Shown here piece by piece: positions 1 through 5,659 of a stretch of DNA of 11,223 nt. The stretch is from JBQTJJ01 sp052387235. GTDB taxonomy: Bacteria > Actinomycetota > Acidimicrobiia > Acidimicrobiales > GCA-2861595. Each line of letters starts with the position of its first letter. The stretch's first letter is position 1. The translations under genes were made by a program, and so were the position numbers. The notes under the pieces are model-generated. The model was not told the DNA's origin. It ran no database searches and worked only from the letters and a program-made list of their open reading frames with translations. Location: contig JBQTJJ010000049.1 in assembly GCA_052387235.1 (NCBI GenBank), positions 1-11,223 of the forward strand. Reading direction: 5' to 3'.

Positions 1-524
1 TCGACCCGCCCGAGGAGATCCGCTACGACTGGAAGATCAAGCGCGACACCACCAAGCGGGGCTACACCGAGGAGCAGGTGCGGGCCGACCTCGACAAGCG
101 CGAGCCCGAGTCGGCCGAGTTCATCCGTCCCCAGCGGGCCCATGCCGACATCGTCGTGCGCTTCGCCCCGATCGAGGAGCGGGGCGAGTCGGTGTCCGAC
201 CCCCTGAGTGCCACCCTGCTGCTGCGGCCCACCATCTCCCACCCCGACCTGGCCAGCATCCTCACCGACGACACGCGCAAGGCCATCCACATGAAGCTGA
301 GCCGGGACGACGACGGCAAGCCGGTCGACGCCGTCCACATCCACGGCTACGCCGACCCCGAGGTCACCGGGAAGGTCAAGCATGCCATCTGGGAGGAGCT
401 GGGCGTGGACGAGCCGCTGCCGGAGTCGCTCGGCGAGCTGGAGCCCGGCGGCATCCGCAGCGAGCCCCTGGCCCTCACCCAGCTGCTCCTGCTCTACCAC
501 CTGATCCAGGCCCGCAGGGCCTGA
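1..524 (+). CDS. prk: Phosphoribulokinase, C-terminal part (5' end outside window)
   Basis: Phosphoribulokinase phosphorylates ribulose 5-phosphate with ATP to give ribulose 1,5-bisphosphate, the CO2 acceptor of Rubisco in the Calvin-Benson-Bassham cycle. It acts in the cytoplasm. The frame is open from the left edge (first full codon at 3) to TGA at 522-524, giving 173 residues. What is visible is a run RYDWKIKRDTTKRGYT, then EFIRPQRAHADIVVRF, then the C-terminal LTQLLLLYHLIQAR. The pattern W-K-I-x-R-D-x-x-x-R-G followed by P-Q-x-x-x-A-D-I-V resembles the cyanobacterial/plant-type enzyme more than the short proteobacterial one. The N-terminal P-loop and catalytic Asp lie outside the window, so activity cannot be judged. 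The gene converges on the leftward operon with a 15-bp gap holding only a weak 5-bp hairpin (518-522 with 531-535). The identification rests on recalled family motifs and is fairly sure. Confidence 0.85.
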   Translation, partial: DPPEEIRYDWKIKRDTTKRGYTEEQVRADLDKREPESAEFIRPQRAHADIVVRFAPIEERGESVSDPLSATLLLRPTISHPDLASILTDDTRKAIHMKLSRDDDGKPVDAVHIHGYADPEVTGKVKHAIWEELGVDEPLPESLGELEPGGIRSEPLALTQLLLLYHLIQARRA

Positions 525-539
525 GCCGGGAGGCCGCCG

Positions 540-980
540 TCAGCGGTTGGCGGGCTCCTCGGCGCCGGCCCAGTGCACGGCGGCCCACACCCCGCCGAGC
601 ACCATCACCACCACGCCGGGCAGGGTGTGCCAGGCGGCCAGGCCGTACGAGACGGCCCCTCGGCGTGCGTCGGACACCAGTGGCAGGTGGGTGGCCGTCA
701 TCCAGAGGCCGGCCAGGAGGACGCCGAAGCCGGCCAGGAGCGGGAAGGCGCCGCCCGTGATCCCCCTGCCCTGGCGCACCAGCAGCGCCACCGACAGGCC
801 GAGCATCACGACGCCGGGCACCACGTGGTCGGCGAACTCGTTCTTGGCCGACGCGTTCAGGTCGGGCCCGAGCAGCACGTACGGGGCGGCCAGGGCCCAG
901 GCCCCGACGGCCAGGCCGAGGTAGGGGAGGCTCTGCTGCAGCGTGCTCGCGCGCGCCGGCTCGCCGGCCGCCTCCGCCAC
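540..980 (-). CDS. Small four-helix membrane protein, SPW-repeat-like
   Basis: This is a 146-residue integral membrane protein of unknown function. Four hydrophobic segments are seen at about residues 19-38, 51-69, 77-95 and 119-136. The first is GAWALAAPYVLLGP, followed by a polar stretch with N-x-F-A-D-H and then a G-rich helix. This resembles half of an SPW-repeat unit (W-x-x-x-x-P-W/Y then N-x-x-x-x-G), but the match is loose. I chose GTG at 980-978, which lies 5 nt after the stop of the upstream CooC-like gene. A GTG at 1025 in the same frame would add 15 residues and overlap that gene by 40 bp. Neither start has a strong Shine-Dalgarno sequence. It is the last gene of the leftward operon and ends in TGA at 542-540. 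A role in the envelope step served by the two ATPases is possible but only inferred. Confidence 0.6.
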   Translation of the reverse strand: MAEAAGEPARASTLQQSLPYLGLAVGAWALAAPYVLLGPDLNASAKNEFADHVVPGVVMLGLSVALLVRQGRGITGGAFPLLAGFGVLLAGLWMTATHLPLVSDARRGAVSYGLAAWHTLPGVVVMVLGGVWAAVHWAGAEEPANR

Positions 981-985
981 CTGGG

Positions 986-1723
986 TTACGCGGGCACCGG
1001 CAGCAGGCTGCGGGCCAGGTCGCACAGGGCCTTGACTGCGGGCGAGTCGGGGGCCAGGTCGAGGGGGGCGACGCCCTTGCGGTCGGCCTCCACGATGGCG
1101 GGGTCGTCGGGGATGGGGACGACCTCGTAGCCGGCGAACGCCTGCTGCAGCACGTCCATGTCGGCCTCGCCCCGCACCCGGCTGGCCACGACCACGATCC
1201 GGCCCAGCTGCTTCTCCCGCGCCAGCTCGGCGGCGCGGACGCCGACCTCGATCGACTTGGGGGTGGGCTCGGCCACCACCAGCACGGCGTCGACCCGCTG
1301 CTCGCCCAGACGGGTGAGCGTGCCGATCCCCGCCTCCAGGTCGGCGATCACGGTGAGACCCTCGAAATCAACGGATCCGAGCAACTGCTCGGGAGACAGC
1401 CCGCATCAGGCTCAGCCGGGTTGCGGGTTCTCGATCCGGCTCACCACCGCCAATCTCACACCGTCGGGGGCGTCGGAGCCGAAGCGGGCGATCAGGTCGT
1501 CCCAGCCGGGGGCGTGCTCCTCGCCGCCCTCCTCCAGGGACTCGCGCATGGCGACGAGGCGCTCGGTCTCGAAGTCGCCCACCCCGAGCGAGATGCCCAG
1601 GTTGGGATTGGAGTCGCAGTCGAGAGCGACCACCGACAAGCCATGGCGGGCCAGGGTGCGGGCCACCACCGCCGAGGTGGTGGTCTTGCCCGAACCGCCC
1701 TTGCCGACGACTGCGACCCTCAT
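986..1723 (-). CDS. CooC/MinD-family P-loop ATPase with two in-frame UGA codons: candidate double-selenocysteine protein
   Basis: CooC proteins are dimeric ATPases that deliver nickel to carbon monoxide dehydrogenase, and the family uses a Cys-x-Cys pair at the dimer interface to bind metal. Read through, this frame gives 245 residues. It has the deviant P-loop GKGGSGKTT (7-15), the Walker A' region DCDSNPNLG (35-43), the DLEAGIGTLTR box (128-138) typical of CooC, EPTPKS, and the family ending PLDLAPDS. The frame is interrupted only by UGA at 1414-1412 (residue 104) and 1408-1406 (residue 106), giving PG-U-A-U-CGLSPEQLLG exactly where CooC carries G-C-x-C. An SECIS-like hairpin follows. ATG at 1723 overlaps the upstream stop as ATGA, with AGGAG 8 nt before it. 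Other genes here end in UGA, so this is not a general recoding of UGA. A conventional pipeline would call two fragments (1415-1723 and 986-1384). The alternative is a gene inactivated by two nonsense changes. The target enzyme is unknown. Confidence 0.8.
1371..1405 (-). promoter_or_regulatory. Candidate bacterial SECIS stem-loop
   Basis: In the mRNA, CCGAGC pairs with GCUCGG (1392-1387 with 1382-1377) around an AGUU loop. An A-U pair could shorten that loop to GU. An outer stem, GCGG with CCGU including a G-U wobble (1404-1401 with 1374-1371), encloses an asymmetric internal loop. The apical loop starts 19 nt after the second UGA and 25 nt after the first. Known bacterial SECIS elements sit within about 16-37 nt, have an upper stem of at least 4 bp, and carry a G among the first two loop bases. 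All three hold here. This is a hand-drawn fold; no free energy was computed. Confidence 0.6.
1406..1414 (-). other. Paired UGA codons (UGA-GCC-UGA) proposed to encode Sec-Ala-Sec
   Basis: On the minus strand the codons run CCC GGC TGA GCC TGA TGC GGG. The two TGA triplets stand at residues 104 and 106 of the CooC-like frame, and a real Cys codon (TGC) follows at 107. Homologous frame runs on both sides: the P-loop half before, and the DLEAG half after. A random pair of stop mutations would not be expected to hit precisely the two metal-ligand positions of the family while leaving the rest of the frame free of stops and frameshifts. Confidence 0.75.
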
Positions 1724-2481
1724 GCGATGCGCTCCTCGCTCAACTGCTCGACCAGTGATTCTACCGCCTGCACCGCGGCTGAGTCCGGGGCCAGGTCGAT
1801 CGGCGCCGCCATCTGCCGCTCGGCCTCGGCCAGGGCCTCGTCCCACGGGATCGAGCCCACGACCTCGAGCCCGGTGCGCCTGGCCACCAGGTCGGCGTCG
1901 CCCGGCTCCCGCACCTTGTTGGCCACCGCCACCACCCGGCGGGGGTGCTCCTCGTCCAGGGCCATGCGGGCCAGGCGGCGGCCGGTGAGGAGGGACTTGG
2001 CCGTCGGCTCCACCACGACGAGGATGGTGCGGGCGTAGTCCCCCCAGCCCGAGAAGGGCTGGCGGGTGCCGCCGGGCAGGTCGCCGATGAGGCTCCAGCG
2101 GTCCTCGGGCAGCTGGCGGATGATCTGGCGGAAGGCGAACTGGGAGCGGAAGAGGGCGCGGGTCTGGCCCCGGTGCTTGCCGAACTGCAGGAACCGCACG
2201 CCGTCGGGGGCGGTGGCGGCGTAGGCCTCCACCGCGTCGACGGCGGTGAGGCCGGTGCGGAGGCGGAACCGCGGCCCCTCCTCGCCCTCCTGGCGCTCCT
2301 CGATGGCCTCGTCGGGGAGCGGGGCGTCGGAGATGGCGAGCCCGAGCGAGTAGGCCAGGCCCGGCATGGGGTCGGAGTCGATGGCAAGGACCGGCTCTCC
2401 GGTGCGGGCCAGGGCCCGGGCGAAGGTGCCGGCCACGGCCGACTTGCCCACGCCGCCCTTGCCCACGAACGCGATCCTCAT
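1720..2481 (-). CDS. CooC/MinD-like P-loop ATPase lacking the Cys-x-Cys motif
   Basis: This 253-residue cytoplasmic ATPase is a paralogue of the next gene in the operon. Visible motifs are the deviant P-loop GKGGVGKS (7-14), AIDSDPMPGLAYSLG (33-47), the switch/Walker B-like segment SLIGDLPGGTR (130-140), LVVVEPTAKS (154-163), NKV (188-190) and the shared family ending PIDLAPDS (227-234). Where the sister protein has the U-x-U pair, this one reads FGKHRGQTRALF (100-111) with no cysteine. The DLEAGI box is replaced by DLPGGT. It therefore probably hydrolyses ATP but does not bind metal in the usual CooC way. It may act as the partner subunit of the sister protein. ATG at 2481 overlaps the upstream TGA as ATGA, and its own TGA overlaps the downstream ATG in the same way, so the three genes are likely translated in fixed ratio. 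The family assignment is sure; the function is not. Confidence 0.85.
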   Translation of the reverse strand: MRIAFVGKGGVGKSAVAGTFARALARTGEPVLAIDSDPMPGLAYSLGLAISDAPLPDEAIEERQEGEEGPRFRLRTGLTAVDAVEAYAATAPDGVRFLQFGKHRGQTRALFRSQFAFRQIIRQLPEDRWSLIGDLPGGTRQPFSGWGDYARTILVVVEPTAKSLLTGRRLARMALDEEHPRRVVAVANKVREPGDADLVARRTGLEVVGSIPWDEALAEAERQMAAPIDLAPDSAAVQAVESLVEQLSEERIA

Positions 2482-4067
2482 GCCTCCACGCTCCTCGTCG
2501 TCTGCTCGGTGGTCACGCCGGGCTCCTCGGCCGCCGGGTCCGCGTCCGGGGGCGGCTCGTCGTGCCGCCGGGCCGGCTCCCGGCCCGAGAACCACCACAC
2601 GGCCAGGCACAGGGCGCTGGCGAGGAGGAGGAAGCCGACCACCGGCAGCCGGGCCAGGGCCGGTGCGTCCTCGGTGGTCAGCTCGATCCTGGCCAGGGCG
2701 ATGTCCTGGCGGGCCGTGTCCTCGGTGCCGAGGCGGGTGTCGGTCCACGCCGCCAGCGTCTCCTCGTCGTCGCTGTGCAGGCCGATCCGGGACCCGAAGT
2801 CGGCCTCCACCTTGGCGTTGGCGCTGAAGCCGACGCGGGAGTCGAACGGGGCGGAGGAGATCCTGAGGTTCTCGAAGGTCCTGCCGTCGTCGTCCGAGTA
2901 GGCGAGGAAGGCGTCCATCCGGATGTTGCTGGGGTCTCCCCGCCGGTCGTAGAAGGCGATGTCGACCCGCCCGTTGGGGGCCACGTCGACCTTGGGCATG
3001 TACTGGTCGGTGCCGTCGGCGGCCCCGTTGTCGTTGACCCGCACCGGGGGTCCCCAGGTGGCGCCGCCGTCGTCCGAACGGCGGACGAACACGTCGAGGT
3101 CGCCGTTGCGGCCGTCGGCCCACGCCACGTAGAGGGACCGGTCGGGGCCGGCCGCGATGGAGGGGAACTCGGGCAGGAAGACCAGGAAGCGCTTGGTGGG
3201 GACCAGGTCGTCGTCGACCTCGACGCCCTTCGACCAGGTCGTGCCACCGTCCTCCGACCGGGTGACCACCAGGGCGAAGGGGTCCTCCCAGACCGGCCCG
3301 TCGAGGTTCTGGTAGTCCCGGCTGTCGTTCTTGAAGTCCTGGTACAGCACGACCACGTCGCCCTCGCTGTCGATGGCGGGGCTGGCCGCGCCCACCCGCT
3401 GGCGCTCGGGGTCGCTGACGGCCACCGGCTCGGAGAAGGTGGTGCCGCCGTCGGTGGAGTGCACGGCCACGACGGGGCTCGGGTAGGCCACGATGGCGTA
3501 GGGCGCCACGTCGGCCACCTTGAGCCAGGTGAGGTGCACGACGCCCTCGGGGTCGACGGCGATGCGGGTCTGGAAGGTGAGGGCGCCGGCCACCTTGACG
3601 GGCTCGGACATGGAGCGGCCGCCATCGGTGGAGCGGGCCAGCCAGAGGTTGTCGGGCCGGTTGCCGGCGCCCTGGAGGTTCACGTAGGAGACGTACAGCG
3701 TGCCGTCCGGGGCGAAGGCGGCGTCCGAGGCGAAGGGGCGGTCGAGGCCGGCCGGCAGGGGGAGGGCCGTCGTCTGCCAGGCCCGGCCGCCGTCGAAGCT
3801 CGTCTGCACCGAGGCCGAGAACCCCGGGAGGTCGACCCGGTGCACGACCACCACGTTGCGGGGCTGGGTGGGGTTGCGAACGATGGTGGGCGAGTTGTTG
3901 GCGTCGATGGGCCCGGCCGGGTTCACGAACACGTTCTGGCCCACCTCGGCCGACGTGTCGGTGGTGATCAGCAGCACGGCGGAGGCGACGGCGAGGGCCG
4001 CGAACAGCCCGGCCAGCAGGGCGACGGCCGTCCGGCGCCGCTGCGCACCACCCCCCCGCGTCCTCAT
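2478..4067 (-). CDS. Membrane-anchored Asp-box (BNR/sialidase-like) beta-propeller protein
   Basis: This is a 529-residue protein with a basic N-terminus (RTRGGGAQRRR), a hydrophobic signal anchor at about 13-35, a large extracellular region, a second membrane helix at about 473-493, and an acidic, Pro-rich tail. The topology could be an outside loop held at both ends. At least six Asp-box motifs (S-x-D-x-G-x-T-W) recur at about 45-65 residue spacing: SFDGGRAW (90), STDGGRSM (146), STDGGTTF (204), SEDGGTTW (271), SDDGGATW (331) and SDDDGRTF (391). This is a sialidase-type propeller fold, but I cannot see the catalytic Arg triad or Tyr/Glu pair, so enzymatic activity should not be assumed. The start is ATG at 4067; a GTG at 4070 directly precedes it. 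The -10 hexamer lies so close that the mRNA is probably leaderless. It is the first gene of the operon with the two CooC-like ATPases, a surprising partner for them. Confidence 0.8.
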   Translation of the reverse strand: MRTRGGGAQRRRTAVALLAGLFAALAVASAVLLITTDTSAEVGQNVFVNPAGPIDANNSPTIVRNPTQPRNVVVVHRVDLPGFSASVQTSFDGGRAWQTTALPLPAGLDRPFASDAAFAPDGTLYVSYVNLQGAGNRPDNLWLARSTDGGRSMSEPVKVAGALTFQTRIAVDPEGVVHLTWLKVADVAPYAIVAYPSPVVAVHSTDGGTTFSEPVAVSDPERQRVGAASPAIDSEGDVVVLYQDFKNDSRDYQNLDGPVWEDPFALVVTRSEDGGTTWSKGVEVDDDLVPTKRFLVFLPEFPSIAAGPDRSLYVAWADGRNGDLDVFVRRSDDGGATWGPPVRVNDNGAADGTDQYMPKVDVAPNGRVDIAFYDRRGDPSNIRMDAFLAYSDDDGRTFENLRISSAPFDSRVGFSANAKVEADFGSRIGLHSDDEETLAAWTDTRLGTEDTARQDIALARIELTTEDAPALARLPVVGFLLLASALCLAVWWFSGREPARRHDEPPPDADPAAEEPGVTTEQTTRSVEA

Positions 4068-4080
4068 CACGGCGACTCTA
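4068..4080 (-). promoter_or_regulatory. Leaderless promoter of the Asp-box/CooC operon
   Basis: On the minus strand TAGAGT (4080-4075) fits a TANNNT -10 hexamer. It puts transcription start at about 4068, at or one base before the ATG at 4067. No good TTGACA-like -35 is seen 17 nt upstream, which suits a promoter helped by an activator at the nearby palindrome. Confidence 0.45.
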
Positions 4081-4101
4081 CCCGCGGCGCTAGGTGTGGG
4101 C

Positions 4102-4117
4102 TGTGACGAGCGTCACC
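4102..4117. promoter_or_regulatory. CRP/FNR-type operator in divergent promoter region
   Basis: TGTGACGAGCGTCACC matches the CRP-family pattern TGTGA-N6-TCACA at nine of ten defined bases. It contains a perfect palindrome GTGACG-AG-CGTCAC (4103-4116). Its centre, 4109.5, lies at -41.5 from the inferred leftward start and about -58.5 from the rightward one. These are close to class II and class I activator positions respectively. Which regulator binds is not visible here. Confidence 0.5.
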
Positions 4118-4155
4118 AGCCGGCGCCATCCACCCCCCGGGCGGCCACGGTCCCC

Positions 4156-4161
4156 TACGAT
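4156..4161 (+). promoter_or_regulatory. -10 element for the rightward lipoprotein gene
   Basis: TACGAT fits TANNNT and places transcription start near 4168, two bases before the GTG at 4170. That implies a leaderless or nearly leaderless transcript. No clear -35 is seen. Confidence 0.4.
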
Positions 4162-4169
4162 CACCAGCG

Positions 4170-4661
4170 GTGGGTGCGAGGTCGACGGGTGGGTCACTGC
4201 TGGTCCGGGTCGCCTCGGCGGCGGTGGCCGGGCTGTGGGCGGTGGCCGGCGCCGCCTGCAGCGATGGCGACGCGGGCACCGACGGCACCGCCCCGGGGAA
4301 CGGGTCCACCTCCTCCAGCACCCTCTCGTTCGAGCAGCGCGACGCCGCCTTCCGGCTCACCTCGGCCGCCACCGGGATCAACCTGGTGGCCAGCGAGGTC
4401 GGCCTCCGCTCGGTGCGGGGCCAGGGCGGCGGGTACTGCCGCGACACGGCGCCGGGCGAGCTCGAGCCCCACCGGGCCGCGCTGGGTGCAGCGGCCGACG
4501 CCGACGTCCGCCGGGCGGCCGAGGTGGCGCTGGCCTCGCTCGCCAAGGCCATCGAGGTGTGCGCCGGCGGCGGGGACGGGGCAGCCGTCCAGCAGGCCAT
4601 CGACGCCTACAACGCCGACTACGAGCGCCTGAGCGAGCGCATCGAGGCCGCCGGGCCCTGA
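4170..4661 (+). CDS. Small putative lipoprotein of unknown function
   Basis: This 163-residue protein appears to be exported. A hydrophobic stretch at 10-29 ends in AVAGAAC (C30), a plausible but non-ideal lipobox because the -3 residue is Gly rather than Leu. A Ser/Gly/Thr-rich linker (31-51) follows, as is usual after a lipid-anchored Cys. The mature part looks helical, with C90 and C131 that could form a disulfide. I recognise no domain. It starts at GTG 4170, has no Shine-Dalgarno sequence, and sits next to a -10 hexamer, consistent with leaderless expression. It shares the CRP-like palindrome with the divergent operon, so the two may be co-regulated. It ends in TGA just before the long hairpin. 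The gene call is good; the function is unknown. Confidence 0.7.
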   Translation: MGARSTGGSLLVRVASAAVAGLWAVAGAACSDGDAGTDGTAPGNGSTSSSTLSFEQRDAAFRLTSAATGINLVASEVGLRSVRGQGGGYCRDTAPGELEPHRAALGAAADADVRRAAEVALASLAKAIEVCAGGGDGAAVQQAIDAYNADYERLSERIEAAGP

Positions 4662-4667
4662 CGCGCG

Positions 4668-4718
4668 CTTCTGGTCCGCAGAACGACACGGAAACCATGT
4701 CGTCCTGCGGACCAGAAG
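4668..4718. terminator. Long inverted repeat between convergent genes, likely bidirectional terminator
   Basis: CTTCTGGTCCGCAG (4668-4681) is exactly repeated in inverse at 4705-4718. After one A-C mismatch the stem continues with ACGACA/TGTCGT (4683-4688 with 4698-4703), about 20 bp in all, closed by a 9-nt loop. It lies 7 nt after the lipoprotein stop and 11 nt from the tadC stop. No T-tract is seen on either side. That is common for terminators in GC-rich actinobacteria, but it also leaves room for another kind of repeat. Confidence 0.6.
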
Positions 4719-4728
4719 GGGTGGCGGG

Positions 4729-5658
4729 TCAGAGCGACTCCGCCACGGAGGCCATGGCCGGGCCCAGGATCACGATCAGCACGGCCGGGAAGATGAAGGC
4801 CACGAGCGGGAAGAGGATCTTCACCGGCAGCTTGGCCGCCTTCTCCCGGGCCCGCTGGCGGCGCTTGTTGCGCATCTCCTTGGCCTGGGTGTGCAGGATC
4901 CGACCGATCGGCATGCCGAGGGCGTCGGCCTGGGTGAGGGCCATGACGAAGTTGTTCAGGTCGGCGACCTCGGTGCGCTTCTTCAGGTTGTGCAGGGCCT
5001 CGCGGCGGGGCAGGCCGAGCTCCATCTCCTTGAGGGTCCGGGACAGCTCCTCCGAGAGAGGGCACTCGAAGTGGGCGCAGACGATCTCCAGCCCGCCCTC
5101 GAAGCCGACGCCGGCCTCGACGGAGATGGCGAGCAGGTCCACCACGTCGGGGAGGTCGTTGAGGATGGCGTCCTTGCGCTCCTGCACCTTGCGGGCCAGC
5201 CAGCTGGAGGGGAGCAGGGCCCCGATGGAGGGGCCGAGCACCAGGACCAGGGTGGCCCTGCTGGTCGAGAGGTCCATCAGGGTGACGGCCAGGAGCGCCA
5301 CCAGGATGCCGGCACCGGTGGCGACCGCCTGCCCGGTGATGAACTCCTCGGCCCGGACGGACCCGCTGAGGCCGGCATGGAGCAGCTGGCGGTGGATCTT
5401 CGCGGCGTAGTTGCGCGGCGTCAGCGACGCCACCCGGTCGAGGAAGCCCGAGCCCAGCGGCCGCATCACGCGGGACAGGAAGGGCAGGCGCATCCTGTGG
5501 GTGTACGAGTCGCCCTCGACCTCGGACATGGCGTCGAGCTCGAGGTCGTGGAGGTAGGCGGCGGGGTCGCCGGCCAGGCGGCGGCGCGACACGCCGGCCG
5601 CGACCGAGGCCAGGCCGGCCAGGGCCACGCCGATGGCGAGCAGCATGGTGATGTTCAT
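4729..5658 (-). CDS. tadC: Tad pilus inner-membrane platform protein TadC
   Basis: TadC pairs with TadB as the inner-membrane platform (GspF/PilC-like) on which the TadA motor acts to assemble Flp pili. The protein has 309 residues, the usual length. One N-terminal membrane helix (3-23) is followed by a cytoplasmic stretch, two helices (107-128 and 134-154), a T2SSF domain and a final helix (279-301). The T2SSF core is seen as LPDVVDLLAISVEAGVGFEGGL (from 169), KEMELGLPRREAL (210-222) and GMPIGRILHTQAKEMRNKRR (248-267). The last hydrophobic block, KILFPLVAFIFPAVLIVILGP, starts at 280. Its ATG is one base after the tadB stop (TGA-G-ATG), so translation is likely coupled. It is the last gene of the leftward tad operon. 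Confidence 0.9.
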   Translation of the reverse strand: MNITMLLAIGVALAGLASVAAGVSRRRLAGDPAAYLHDLELDAMSEVEGDSYTHRMRLPFLSRVMRPLGSGFLDRVASLTPRNYAAKIHRQLLHAGLSGSVRAEEFITGQAVATGAGILVALLAVTLMDLSTSRATLVLVLGPSIGALLPSSWLARKVQERKDAILNDLPDVVDLLAISVEAGVGFEGGLEIVCAHFECPLSEELSRTLKEMELGLPRREALHNLKKRTEVADLNNFVMALTQADALGMPIGRILHTQAKEMRNKRRQRAREKAAKLPVKILFPLVAFIFPAVLIVILGPAMASVAESL

Positions 5659-5659
5659 C

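Noticed and set aside
518..535. Hairpin GGCCT/AGGCC between prk and the convergent operon as a terminator
   Set aside because: The stem is only 5 bp, with no T-tract and overlap with the prk stop; too weak to call.
986..1384. A separate short gene starting at TTG 1384
   Set aside because: It is in the same frame as the upstream P-loop half and holds only the C-terminal half of a CooC-like ATPase. It begins inside the SECIS-like hairpin and has no ribosome binding site, so it is better read as the continuation after the two UGAs.
1406..1414. UGA as a generally reassigned codon (e.g. Trp or Gly) in this organism
   Set aside because: Most genes here, including prk, tadA, tadB, tadC, cpaB and both neighbours in the operon, end in UGA at family-typical lengths.
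1412..1846. Longer upstream start for the P-loop half of the CooC-like protein
   Set aside because: The extra N-terminus is Gly/Arg/Pro-rich shadow sequence from the overlapping gene. The ATG at 1723 has a good ribosome site and starts right at the P-loop strand.
2562..4106. Long rightward frame (514 codons) antisense to the Asp-box gene
   Set aside because: It is Val/Gly/His/Asp-rich low-complexity protein typical of GC-rich antisense shadows, with no family motifs; the opposite strand holds clear Asp boxes.
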